Positions 53,374 to 62,853 of a DNA stretch of 64,000 nucleotides are shown here, one piece after another. The DNA is from Halotia wernerae. Lineage in GTDB: Bacteria > Cyanobacteriota > Cyanobacteriia > Cyanobacteriales > Nostocaceae. The stretch's first letter is position 1, and every line of letters begins with the position of its first letter. The notes under the pieces were generated by a model. The model ran no database searches. It saw only the letters and a list, made by a program, of their open reading frames with translations, and was not told the DNA's origin. Where the stretch lies: assembly GCA_034931985.1 (NCBI GenBank), contig JAYGHB010000003.1, positions 91,366 to 155,365 of the forward strand, given 5' to 3'. The translations under genes and the position numbers were made by a program.

Positions 53374-54054
53374 TCATCCGCCTAACTCTCGCAGCATGGC
53401 ATCTACCCTGGCCATTCCATCCGAATCATTCTGTCTTTGGTATAAGACACGAGCTTTTTGCAGGACACTACTTGCTTGTTTTGTTTGTCGTCGCTGTTTA
53501 TACATTGAAGCCATAAACTCATAAGTTTGGGCATTATTCTTATCGAGGTTGATTGCTTGTTCATACGCCCAGTTAGCTGCTTCATAGTCTCCCAATCGGG
53601 CTTGGGTTACACCCAATCCTAAATAAGCATTAACATGATTGCGGTTTAGCTGTATTGCCCGACGGTAAGCTTCCTTAGCCCCAGGCGTATCGCCCAAATT
53701 ACCTTTGATATAACCCACAGCGTAATAAAAATCGCTATTATTGGGGTCGATGGCAATAGCACGACGATAAGAGGCTAGTGCGCCTTTGAAATTTCCTTGT
53801 TGCGCATACAAGTAGCCAATCCCAGAATAAATTTTGGCATTTTTGGGATCTATGGTAGCAGCTTGTTGATAAATAGCGATCGCCCCATTATAGTCACCAG
53901 CATCTACTAGTCTCCGTCCTTCTTCTAAAATTTGCTTCAACTCAGGATTTTTAGCTTGCGCCACTAGTACTTGAGCTTGAGCTACCGAGGGGATAGTAGC
54001 AGCATAACATCCTAATAACATGACACTAACTATGAGCGATATGCGTTTGTACAC
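53374..54054 (-). CDS. Exported TPR-repeat protein
   Basis: 226 residues. A signal peptide (MYKRISLIVSVMLLGCYAATIPSVAQAQ) is followed by four to five tetratricopeptide repeats (e.g. AIYQQAATIDPKNAKIYSGIGYLYAQQGNF, AYRRAIAIDPNNSDFYYAVGYIKGNLGD). TPRs mediate protein interactions; this one probably acts in the periplasm or at the membrane. Function not assigned. Confidence 0.9.
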   Translation of the reverse strand: MYKRISLIVSVMLLGCYAATIPSVAQAQVLVAQAKNPELKQILEEGRRLVDAGDYNGAIAIYQQAATIDPKNAKIYSGIGYLYAQQGNFKGALASYRRAIAIDPNNSDFYYAVGYIKGNLGDTPGAKEAYRRAIQLNRNHVNAYLGLGVTQARLGDYEAANWAYEQAINLDKNNAQTYEFMASMYKQRRQTKQASSVLQKARVLYQRQNDSDGMARVDAMLRELGG

Positions 54055-54541
54055 AGTAAATTTCCTGAAATACTAAAGAACTTTTTTTCTTGTACATTAA
54101 AACAAAAATCTTGATTTTTGAAAACTGTATTTATTCCCTTTTCCGAAGATATTAATAAACCGTAAATTCCGATACCTGTTAACAGTACAACAGCGCTAGA
54201 GTTTTTACTGAAGGGTAGATTCATCAGTATAAAAGATTAAGTATACCCCGCACTTGAGTCTAGGGATTGCAAAAAAATACCTTTTATATTCAATATTTTT
54301 GACCTCTTCTTCCTAACGTAAAAAGAGAGTAAGTTTTTCCTACTACGTAATATCACTTGCTTGTTTACTAATTACGTATCCAAATTATCAGTTTATTTAA
54401 ACTCGGATCAATCCCAAATACAAAATGTCTCTTAACTCGCTGCACTTCGTCTAAAAGTTAAGTAAGTTAACCCAACTTACAGCTTTAGGCGATCGCACTT
54501 TCATCATTTAAAATAGTCCAAAGACAATCCTATTGCTAATT
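54055..54541. other. Intergenic region
   Basis: About 490 bp between the TPR gene and the permease, AT-rich, without a recognised gene or repeat. An open minus-strand frame across 54030-54224 overlaps the TPR start and looks like a shadow. Confidence 0.45.
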
Positions 54542-56491
54542 TTAACCACCGACATGAATACTAGGACGACGTTCGGGATCTTTCTCTGCCTTACGCAGGA
54601 CTTCGCGGGTAACTACAGCAATATCACCTTCACCGAATAAGATAAAACGCAGCAAGTACTGTAACGGATTTCCCTCTATCCAACCAAAATAAGCGTGTGG
54701 AATCTTACCTGTTAGGTCACGAATATAGAGAAGTAAAGCTGCAATAGCGTTAGGGACTGCTGCACTCTCAGCCCGCAAGATGTGATAATCGCCGACTTGC
54801 ACCCCCTTAACTCTAATTACATCAGCAAATTCCGAGGCATCTGCTACCATAATCTCTAAAAACAGGATAGGATCGGCAGGCGGAATATGGTTGTCCTCGC
54901 GCACCTCTTTTTCTTTTAAGAAATACTCTTGCGCGTCACCTGTATTCAATCGATTGGCAATTATTCGGATTGCACCTTGTCCTTGTTCAGCAATCAGCTG
55001 GCGGGCAGTTTCGTCAATTTCAATCCGTTCTACTCGAAGTTCAGTAGAGCGCCAAATGCGGGAAACGAACGAAGTCAGGATGATAGCACCAATAAAGAAT
55101 GCAGCAATCCTAATTCCCTCAGGTCTTTCGATAATGTTGATAACAGTAGTATAAATAAACAACAGCGTGATTATTGCAAAAACAAGTGTTCCTCGCTTTG
55201 TTCTCTGTCGGTGAACTGATAAAGTTACAGCCAACGCAGCTGAACTCATCAATACCAGCACACCAGTTGCGTAAGCTCCACCTTGAGCTTCCACATTTGC
55301 CTGAAAGATGATTGTGACTACAAAAGCAATAACTGTATAGACTATTACCAAGGGTCGCGTTGCTAATACCCAATTTGGTGCCATCCCATAGCGTGGCAGG
55401 TAGCGAGGTACGATATTAAGCAGCCCGGCCATTGCGGATGCACCTGCAAACCAGAGAATAGTAATAGTACTAAGGTCATAAATTGTGCCAAAGCCATTGC
55501 CTAGATACAAATGTGCTAGATAAGCGAGGGCGCGTCCATTAGCTTTGCCTCCAGCTTGAAACTCTGCTGCTGGAATTAGTAGTGTAGTTATAAAGCTGCT
55601 AGTAATTAAAAATAAGCTCATGATGCCTGCGGCAGTAGTGAGCAACTTGCGTGTATTACGGATACGTCCTTTAGGATGATTATGGATGTCACTGCTACTA
55701 CCTTTGACAAGAGGCATAACAGTCACGCCAGTCTCAAAACCCGATAATCCCAGCGCTAGCTTTGGGAATAGCAATATTGATACGCCGAGCATAACAAAAA
55801 CATTAGAATGGCGGGCAAAAAGTGCAGTCTGCCATGCAGCGATCGCATCTGGATGATTTAAAATTTGATATACACCGACACTTATGACAATAAAGTTGAG
55901 TAGCAGATAAACTCCAACCAAAAATACTGCAATGCCAATCGCTTCTTGAAAACCTCTAAGGAAAACTGCACTTAGCAATACTATTAGTAGGAGTGTAATA
56001 CCTATCTGCTGTTGGTGAAGCAGACTTGGTATCAGCGGATTTTCGATGATATGAGCAGTGGCATCAGCTGCTGAAAGAGTGATAGTAATGATAAAGTCTG
56101 TAGCCACAAAACCGAGCAGACACAGCACGAATAGCTTACCTTGCCACCAAGGAAGCAAGTGTTCAAGCATCGCAATAGAGCCTTCGCCATGAGGACTTTT
56201 GGCAGCAACACGTCGATAAATCGGTAATGCCCCAAACAGTGTTAACAATACCAAAATCAGGGTAGCTATAGGAGAAAGAGCGCCTGCTGCCAGTGCAGCA
56301 ATACCAGGTTGATAACCAAGGGTGGAGAAATAATCTACACCAGTCAGACACATGACCTGCCACCAAGGATGCTGACGGTGCAATTGTTCGTTATGGTATG
56401 ATCCTTCCTTTTGTTTTCGGTCTTTTTCGAGTAACCACTGGACGAACTGCTCGCTGAGCCGTTTTGGTGAAATAATTGACTTAGTCATCAA
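54542..56491 (-). CDS. APC-superfamily permease
   Basis: 649 residues. At least ten transmembrane helices span about 55-480 (VMCLTGVDYFSTLGYQPGIAALAAGALSPIATLILVLLTLFG is the first pair), followed by a C-terminal cytosolic region of about 170 residues (RVERIEIDETARQLIAEQGQGAIRIIAN...). APC permeases with this soluble tail are common in cyanobacteria and related to amino acid/KUP-type transporters. The TGVDYFSTLGYQPG stretch is typical. Substrate unknown. Confidence 0.85.
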   Translation of the reverse strand: MMTKSIISPKRLSEQFVQWLLEKDRKQKEGSYHNEQLHRQHPWWQVMCLTGVDYFSTLGYQPGIAALAAGALSPIATLILVLLTLFGALPIYRRVAAKSPHGEGSIAMLEHLLPWWQGKLFVLCLLGFVATDFIITITLSAADATAHIIENPLIPSLLHQQQIGITLLLIVLLSAVFLRGFQEAIGIAVFLVGVYLLLNFIVISVGVYQILNHPDAIAAWQTALFARHSNVFVMLGVSILLFPKLALGLSGFETGVTVMPLVKGSSSDIHNHPKGRIRNTRKLLTTAAGIMSLFLITSSFITTLLIPAAEFQAGGKANGRALAYLAHLYLGNGFGTIYDLSTITILWFAGASAMAGLLNIVPRYLPRYGMAPNWVLATRPLVIVYTVIAFVVTIIFQANVEAQGGAYATGVLVLMSSAALAVTLSVHRQRTKRGTLVFAIITLLFIYTTVINIIERPEGIRIAAFFIGAIILTSFVSRIWRSTELRVERIEIDETARQLIAEQGQGAIRIIANRLNTGDAQEYFLKEKEVREDNHIPPADPILFLEIMVADASEFADVIRVKGVQVGDYHILRAESAAVPNAIAALLLYIRDLTGKIPHAYFGWIEGNPLQYLLRFILFGEGDIAVVTREVLRKAEKDPERRPSIHVGG

Positions 56492-56733
56492 GTACTACTC
56501 CTGATGTTGTAGTATGTGAGCAATATTGCATTTGATATCTCGCTTGTTTTTACATCTTACTTATCTGCATTCTACGAGAATCTATTGCTCATGCTATGCA
56601 GATTTTTAATCCTACTCAGCTTCAGGTTTTGAAATCAAAATCACCCAAATTTTCTGGACTAGCTCTTTCAAGGTGTAAATTTCAATTTCGTTAAAAATGC
56701 CTAGACACACAGCGGATTGTCACCAAACATCGC

Positions 56734-57690
56734 TCAAATTCTCTCTTCCCCCCTTAACCTCTGCAACGCTAATAAACCAGCGCCATAAGCAGGTTCAAAT
56801 CTCGGAAAAATCACTTTTACACGAGAAAATTTATTAATAATCGATGCTGCAAATCTGTCATGCATCTTGGATTTACCACGCCACACACTTCCTGTTGTGA
56901 CTACTTCTAAAACTGAGTCATAACTAAAAATTGCATCAATTACTGTAGAAGTCGCTTTGACTAACTCTTGGACAGCATGATCAATTATGTTATTCGCTAC
57001 TTCGTCACCTGACGCTGCTGCTAAATCTACGACTGGTGCCAAAGCTGCTATTTCTTTTACTCCCCATCCTCGCCGATATATTACTTCTATTAAGTCTTCT
57101 ATATTTGTCAAACTAAGATACTGTTTGAAACTCTCTATTAAACTCGTTGATATCTCACGACCATCATAAGATTTTAATGCTGCTTGCATACCAGCGATCG
57201 CAATTTTATAAGCACTGCCTTCATCACCTAAAATATATCCCCAACCACCAACTCGTTTAGTATCTCCCTGATGGTTTTGCCCGAAAACTATCGAACCAGT
57301 ACCAACAACAACGACAATTCCTATATCATGACCGACTCCGTCCACTAAGGCAATCAAAGCATCGTTGCAAATTACAATATTAAATGGTTTTAAATCCCAA
57401 ATGATCGGCAGTAGTTTACTATTTTGTAATTCTTGCACTAAAACCTTGACATTTTCGATATCTGCTGCACGTCCTACACCTGCTAAACCCAAACAAATCG
57501 CTTCAATCTTGACCATACTTGTAACGGCAGAGCAAATGGCAGATTGAAGAGATTGTAACGTTGCGGCAATACCTATACTTTGATAATTAGATGGGCCTGC
57601 TTCACCCCGTCCTATGACTTGACGCTCATCATTCATTAGAACACAGACAGTCTTACTACCACCACCATCTATTCCTAAAACATAACGCAT
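56734..57690 (-). CDS. BadF/BadG-type sugar kinase (N-acetylglucosamine kinase-like)
   Basis: 318 residues of the ASKHA fold: phosphate-1 loop YVLGIDGGGSKTVCVL at 3-18, phosphate-2 VVVGTGSIVFG, GGWGYILGDEGSAYKIA and a late adenosine motif VVTTGSVWRGKS. This pattern fits the eukaryotic-type N-acetylglucosamine kinase branch. The next gene upstream on the same strand is an AmpG-like permease, so recycling of peptidoglycan amino sugars is a good hypothesis. Confidence 0.85.
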   Translation of the reverse strand: MRYVLGIDGGGSKTVCVLMNDERQVIGRGEAGPSNYQSIGIAATLQSLQSAICSAVTSMVKIEAICLGLAGVGRAADIENVKVLVQELQNSKLLPIIWDLKPFNIVICNDALIALVDGVGHDIGIVVVVGTGSIVFGQNHQGDTKRVGGWGYILGDEGSAYKIAIAGMQAALKSYDGREISTSLIESFKQYLSLTNIEDLIEVIYRRGWGVKEIAALAPVVDLAAASGDEVANNIIDHAVQELVKATSTVIDAIFSYDSVLEVVTTGSVWRGKSKMHDRFAASIINKFSRVKVIFPRFEPAYGAGLLALQRLRGEERI

Positions 57691-57751
57691 ACAAAATTAA
57701 ATTATTTATTTTAGGGTGCGTTAGTGATAGTGTAACGCAGGAACATCCCTG

Positions 57752-59023
57752 TTAACTTGCTTGACTATTTTTTTCTCTTTCTAAAGGAATGAAAAATAGA
57801 GTCATCATTCCAGGAATAGTCAGAAAACAGACCAAAACAAAAAATAATGGGTATCCCAATGCTTGTTGTAGATAACCGCTAATTAATCCGGGTATCATCA
57901 TCCCTAAAGCCATGATGCCTGTAGATATGGCAAAATGAGATGTTTTATATTCACCTTGAGAAATATACATTAAATAAACACTAAATGCTGTAAATCCAAC
58001 TCCATAGCCAAATTGCTCTAAGGAAACTAAAGGATATACTAATGTCAGTGAAGGCTTAGTGTAAGCAAGATATACATAAAATAAATCAGGTAAGTTCAAG
58101 GCTAAAGCCATAGGTAACAGGCATTTTCTTAAACCATACTTGGCAATGAGCAATCCTCCTAATATGCCACCACAAATCAGTGATAGCACGCCAAATGTTC
58201 CATAAACTAATCCGACTTCTGATGTTGTCAGCCCTAGTCCACCGACTTCTGTCCTATCTAGTAAAAATAACGAAGCTATCTTAACTAGCATTGCCTCACC
58301 TAATCTATAGAGTAAGATAAATGCTAAAACAGCTATAATCTTTTCTTGAGCAAAATATGAACTAATAATTGGCCAAAACGGAATCTTTTCTGTTGCTTTT
58401 AGTTGTCGTTCATTATCTGATTCAGGCAAAGGTAAAACTAGGCGATGGAAAATAAAAAGTATCGCCAAAATTAAAGCCGAGCAGCCAATAGCTATAGTCC
58501 AGCTTAAAGGAATATTGTTGAGGGAAACTTCAAGCTGACCAGCTACAACTACTAAAATTCCAGAACTAAAAATTACAGCCAGTCTATAAGCAAGGGAGCG
58601 AATACCAACAAAGAAAGCTTGTTGTTCTGGACTTAAAGCTAATAAGTAAAAACCATCTGTGGCGATGTCGTAAGTTGCTGAAATAAATGCTCCAATTGTT
58701 AATGCCGCCAGGGAGATGAAAAAGAAATTTGGCAGTTGTAAACAGAAGGCTACTAATCCCAAAGCAAAGAACATGGCAAATTGGGTGTAGAGTATCCATC
58801 TTCTTTTGGTAGAGTAAATATCAACAATTGGCCCCCAAAACATTTTGATTACCCAAGGTAGATAGAGGAAACTTGTCCACAGGGCAATTTGGGCATTATC
58901 TATGCCGAGTTTTTTGTAAAAAATGACGGAGACTGTGTTGATAATGACGTAGGGTAAGCCGGAGGTAAAGTAGAGGGTGGGGATGTAAAAGCAGGGGGAG
59001 TGGGGGATGGTTGGATGTTTCAT
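57752..59023 (-). CDS. AmpG-like MFS permease
   Basis: 423 residues with about 12 transmembrane helices. YFTSGLPYVIINTVSVIFYKKLGIDNAQIAL and WVIKMFWGPIVDIYSTKRRWIL are the helix 1-3 signature of the PAT/AmpG family, which imports muropeptides (GlcNAc-anhydroMurNAc). It is 61 nt upstream of the sugar kinase gene on the same strand and probably forms an operon with it. Confidence 0.85.
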   Translation of the reverse strand: MKHPTIPHSPCFYIPTLYFTSGLPYVIINTVSVIFYKKLGIDNAQIALWTSFLYLPWVIKMFWGPIVDIYSTKRRWILYTQFAMFFALGLVAFCLQLPNFFFISLAALTIGAFISATYDIATDGFYLLALSPEQQAFFVGIRSLAYRLAVIFSSGILVVVAGQLEVSLNNIPLSWTIAIGCSALILAILFIFHRLVLPLPESDNERQLKATEKIPFWPIISSYFAQEKIIAVLAFILLYRLGEAMLVKIASLFLLDRTEVGGLGLTTSEVGLVYGTFGVLSLICGGILGGLLIAKYGLRKCLLPMALALNLPDLFYVYLAYTKPSLTLVYPLVSLEQFGYGVGFTAFSVYLMYISQGEYKTSHFAISTGIMALGMMIPGLISGYLQQALGYPLFFVLVCFLTIPGMMTLFFIPLEREKNSQAS

Positions 59024-59031
59024 GGATTTTT

Positions 59032-59064
59032 AACGAACCGCCAAGACGCCAAGAGCGCCAAGAG
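59032..59064 (+). repeat. CGCCAAGA-type repeat, left of GxxExxY gene
   Basis: AACGAACCGCCAAGACGCC and the following AAGAGCGCCAAGAG form a 33-bp unit that recurs in inverse orientation at 59469-59501 with one mismatch. Together they bracket the GxxExxY gene. Confidence 0.8.
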
Positions 59065-59081
59065 AATATGCTAAGAGAATA

Positions 59082-59507
59082 TTAAGAGTACAGGATAATA
59101 CGCTTGATGCCTTCTTTGAGGAGAGGGACGTTAAAGTTGATGAGGAGAGCTAGAGGGTAATTAGTCATTTTGAGGTAGGAAATGACTTGAGCTTCGTGAA
59201 TTGGGGCTAAATTCTGAACAGCTTTTAATTCTACAACTAGACAATTGGCAATCAAAAAATCTAATCTACCTTTGCCTACTTCATGTCCTTTGTAATTCAC
59301 TGTTACCGACTTCTCTACGACATGAGGTATCCCACACCTGAAAAATTCTATAATTAGCGCCTCCTTATACACCTCCTCCAAAAATCCTGGCCCCAACACC
59401 CGATGTACCTCAATTGCTGCTCCAATCACAGCATAAGCAAGTCTATCAATCTCCTGACTTGGTTCCTCTCTCTTGGCGTTCTTGGCGTCTTGGCGGTTCG
59501 TTTCCAT
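59082..59507 (-). CDS. GxxExxY protein
   Basis: 141 residues. The signature is GPGFLEEVYKEAL (G-x-x-E-x-x-Y) after LAYAVIGAAIEVHRVLG, and the later GRLDFLIANCLVVELKAV and SYLKMTNYPLALLINFNVPLLKEGIKRII complete the family (PD-(D/E)XK-like nuclease fold). The first residues METNRQDAKNAKRE are encoded by the flanking repeat itself, which is common for this family. Biological role not established; mobility or repeat-associated function is inferred. Confidence 0.85.
   Translation of the reverse strand: METNRQDAKNAKREEPSQEIDRLAYAVIGAAIEVHRVLGPGFLEEVYKEALIIEFFRCGIPHVVEKSVTVNYKGHEVGKGRLDFLIANCLVVELKAVQNLAPIHEAQVISYLKMTNYPLALLINFNVPLLKEGIKRIILYS
59469..59501 (-). repeat. CGCCAAGA-type repeat, right of GxxExxY gene
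   Basis: Inverted copy of the 33-bp unit at 59032-59064. It lies inside the 5' coding end of the GxxExxY gene and codes for its first dozen residues. Confidence 0.8.
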
Positions 59508-59569
59508 TAAACCCTCTCCAACCCTATGGCAAAATTTATTAAAGTCCTTCCAAACCTAGTTTTCCCAGC

Positions 59570-62500
59570 ATGACCGCAACCATTCCAAATCTACCCAGTC
59601 TCTACGACCCCTTTACCACCGAGGCCAAGTGGCAAAAATTCTGGGAAGAAAACCAAGTCTACAAAGCTGACCCCAATCATGGCGGCGAACCTTATTGCAT
59701 TGTGATTCCGCCGCCGAATGTCACTGGTAGCTTGCACATGGGTCACGCCTTCGAGTATGCGTTGATTGATGTCCTCATCCGCTACCACCGGATGCAGGGG
59801 CGTAATACTTTATGGCTACCTGGAACCGACCACGCTAGCATCGCCGTCCACACGATGCTAGAAAAGCAACTCAAAAAAGAAGGTAAAACTCGTCAAGAGT
59901 TAGGACGCGAACAATTCCTAGAACGCACTTGGCAATGGAAGGCGGAGTCCAAGGGAACGATTCTCAATCAGATGCGACGCTTGGGTGTCTCAGTAGACTG
60001 GTCGCGGGAACGGTTTACGATGGATGAGGGTTTATCGAAAGCTGTTTTGTCAGCTTTTGTGAGTCTCTATGAAGAAGGATTAATTTATCGGGGCGAGTAC
60101 TTGGTAAACTGGTGTCCGGCTACCCAGTCAGCGGTTTCTGATGTGGAGGTGGATAATCAAGAAGTTGATGGAAATCTTTGGCATTTCCGCTATCCTTTAA
60201 CAGATAATTCTGGTTATGTTGAGGTAGCGACGACTCGACCAGAAACTATGTTGGGTGATACAGCGGTAGCAGTTAATCCCAATGATGACAGATATCAACA
60301 TTTAATTGGCAAGACACTAACTCTGCCAATTATGCAACGGGAAATTCCCATCATTGGTGATGAGTTTGTTGACCCCACATTTGGGACGGGTTGTGTAAAG
60401 GTGACTCCCGCCCATGATCTCAATGATTTTGAAATGGGTCAGCGTCACAATCTGCCGTTGATTAATATTCTTAATAAGGATGGCACACTCAACGAAAATG
60501 CTGGTGAGTTTCAAGGACAAGATCGTTTTGTTGCTCGAAAAAATGTGGTTTCTCGCCTAGAAACAGATGGCATTTTGGTGAAGGTGGAGAATTATAAGCA
60601 TACCGTTCCTTATAGCGATCGCGGTAAAGTTCCGATTGAACCCCTACTTTCAACTCAGTGGTTTGTCAAAATTCGCCCGATGGCTGAGCAAGCACTACAA
60701 TTCCTCGACCAGCAAAGTTCCCCAGAGTTTGTTCCGCAACGCTGGACTAAGGTTTATCGTGATTGGTTAGTCAAACTCAAAGATTGGTGCATTTCTCGTC
60801 AACTATGGTGGGGGCATCAAATTCCGGCTTGGTATGCTGTGAGTGAAACTGGTGGGCAAATTACCGATAGCACGCCGTTTGTTGTCGCCAAATCAGCAGA
60901 TGCAGCTTGGGAAAAAGCTAAATCACAATTTGGTGAAAATGTCCAGTTAGAACAAGACCCAGATGTATTGGATACTTGGTTTTCTTCTGGACTTTGGCCG
61001 TTTTCGACTTTAGGCTGGCCAGAACAAACCCAGGATTTAGCTACTTATTACCCCAATAGCACCTTAGTTACAGGTTTTGACATCATCTTTTTCTGGGTTG
61101 CCAGAATGACGATGATGGCTGGTCATTTGACTGGCCAAATGCCGTTTAAAGATGTTTACATCCACGGGTTAGTGCTGGATGAAAATGGTCAAAAGATGTC
61201 TAAGACTAAAGGTAACGGGATTGACCCATTATTATTAGTTGGCAAATATGGTACTGATGCCTTGCGCTACACAATGGTCAAGGAAGTTGTCGGTGCTGGT
61301 CAAAATATCCGGTTGGAGTACGATCGCAAAAAGGATGAATCGGCATCGGTAGAAGCATCCCGGAACTTTGCTAACAAGTTGTGGAATGCGGCTCGATTTG
61401 TGATGATGAACTTGGATGAACAGACACCGCAACAATTGGGTAAACCAATTCCTATAGAAATCAGTGATCGCTGGATTCTTTCCCGCTATCATCAAGTTGT
61501 GAAACAAACTACCAGTTACATCGATAATTACGGTTTAGGTGAAGCAGCAAAAGGGCTGTATGAATTTATCTGGGGTGATTTCTGCGATTGGTATATTGAA
61601 CTGGTGAAATCTCGCCTCCAGCCAGGTGCAGACCCTTCCTCACGGCGAGTTGCTCAACAAATCCTCGCTTATGTACTCGAAGGGATTTTAAAACTACTGC
61701 ATCCCTTTATGCCCCACATTACTGAGGAGATTTGGCAAACTCTCACCCAACAACCAGCAGATTCAAAACAAACTTTAGCCTTACAACCCTATCCGCAAGC
61801 TGATCATGAATTGATTGCTCCGGCTTTGGAGGAACAGTTTGAATTACTAATTGGCACTATCCGCACAATTCGGAACTTACGCGCTGAAGCAGACATCAAA
61901 CCAGGAGCGAAAGTAACTGCGAATTTGCAAAGTGAAAATGCCCAAGAAAGGCAAATTTTGACTGCTGGACAGGCTTACATTCAAGATTTGGCGAAGGTGG
62001 AGACTTTAACTATTGCTGATCAGCAAAACAGCCAAACAGGGACTGCGAAAAAGCCTCAGAGAGGTTTGAAGATCATTGGTTTAACCATCGTGGCGATTGT
62101 TTTTGGCAGAATAGGTTTAGCGATTGGGAATGCAATAAATGGTGTTCCTATCTTAGGAACTTTCTTTGAAATCGTTGGCTTGGTTTATGCTACTTGGTTT
62201 ATTGCTCAAAACATACTCAATGTTCAGGCTAGACAAAAGTTGTGGAACCAATTATTACTACCAATTCTTGACCAAAACTTACCGCAGACAGAATCATTAC
62301 AGCCACAAGCATCAGAAAAAGAAATTGCTGGTGTCATTGGTACAGTACAAGTAGTAATACCTTTGACTGGCAATGTAGTGGATATTGCAACATTACGTGC
62401 CAAGTTAGAAAAAAGCCTCAACAAAGCCGAAGCAGAAGTTAATTCTCTCAGTGCGAGGTTAAGTAATTCTAATTTTGTGGATAAAGCTAGACCAGATGTA

Positions 62501-62581
62501 GTACAAGGAGCGCGAGATGCTTTAGCCGAAGCTGAAAAACAAGTAGAAATTTTGCGTGATCGCCTGCAGGCGTTGCTGTAG
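59570..62581 (+). CDS. valS: Valyl-tRNA synthetase with CAAD membrane domain
   Basis: 1003 residues (ordinary ValRS about 880-950). Class I motifs: HIGH-type PPNVTGSLHMGHA near 48-60 and KMSKT in GQKMSKTKGNG; the editing domain (VATTRPETMLGDTAVAV) and anticodon-binding domain are present. Between the latter and the C-terminal coiled coil (ATLRAKLEKSLNKAEAEVNSL...), about residues 822-905 form an inserted CAAD domain with two hydrophobic helices (IIGLTIVAIVFGRIGLAIGNAI and FFEIVGLVYATWFIAQNIL). CAAD anchors certain cyanobacterial tRNA synthetases, including Anabaena ValRS, in thylakoid membranes. Catalytic parts are intact. Confidence 0.96.
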   Translation: MTATIPNLPSLYDPFTTEAKWQKFWEENQVYKADPNHGGEPYCIVIPPPNVTGSLHMGHAFEYALIDVLIRYHRMQGRNTLWLPGTDHASIAVHTMLEKQLKKEGKTRQELGREQFLERTWQWKAESKGTILNQMRRLGVSVDWSRERFTMDEGLSKAVLSAFVSLYEEGLIYRGEYLVNWCPATQSAVSDVEVDNQEVDGNLWHFRYPLTDNSGYVEVATTRPETMLGDTAVAVNPNDDRYQHLIGKTLTLPIMQREIPIIGDEFVDPTFGTGCVKVTPAHDLNDFEMGQRHNLPLINILNKDGTLNENAGEFQGQDRFVARKNVVSRLETDGILVKVENYKHTVPYSDRGKVPIEPLLSTQWFVKIRPMAEQALQFLDQQSSPEFVPQRWTKVYRDWLVKLKDWCISRQLWWGHQIPAWYAVSETGGQITDSTPFVVAKSADAAWEKAKSQFGENVQLEQDPDVLDTWFSSGLWPFSTLGWPEQTQDLATYYPNSTLVTGFDIIFFWVARMTMMAGHLTGQMPFKDVYIHGLVLDENGQKMSKTKGNGIDPLLLVGKYGTDALRYTMVKEVVGAGQNIRLEYDRKKDESASVEASRNFANKLWNAARFVMMNLDEQTPQQLGKPIPIEISDRWILSRYHQVVKQTTSYIDNYGLGEAAKGLYEFIWGDFCDWYIELVKSRLQPGADPSSRRVAQQILAYVLEGILKLLHPFMPHITEEIWQTLTQQPADSKQTLALQPYPQADHELIAPALEEQFELLIGTIRTIRNLRAEADIKPGAKVTANLQSENAQERQILTAGQAYIQDLAKVETLTIADQQNSQTGTAKKPQRGLKIIGLTIVAIVFGRIGLAIGNAINGVPILGTFFEIVGLVYATWFIAQNILNVQARQKLWNQLLLPILDQNLPQTESLQPQASEKEIAGVIGTVQVVIPLTGNVVDIATLRAKLEKSLNKAEAEVNSLSARLSNSNFVDKARPDVVQGARDALAEAEKQVEILRDRLQALL

Positions 62582-62853
62582 GCATCGCTTGCGTGATTTA
62601 ACATAGCTGCAATGGATAATGGGAGAATTATCAATAAGACGAAAAACTTTTCCCATTACCTCTGCTCAATTCAGACAACGGTTTTGAGAATAAACTTTAT
62701 TTTTACCTCACCCCCAGACGCATTCGCCACCAGGCGTTCTCAAGGGTAGACGCAAACAAAAGTCTCTTTTATAGTCTAAACAAGTGAAAACTGCTGTAAT
62801 TATTAAAAAACGTTTTTTTATTTTAAATTTAAAGTTGGAGCCAAGCGAAGATC
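62582..62853. other. Intergenic region
   Basis: About 270 bp between valS and the next gene, with a CACCAGGCGTTCTCAAGGG fragment near 62733-62750 but no gene or clear terminator. AGTTGGAGCC precedes the following ATG. Confidence 0.4.
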
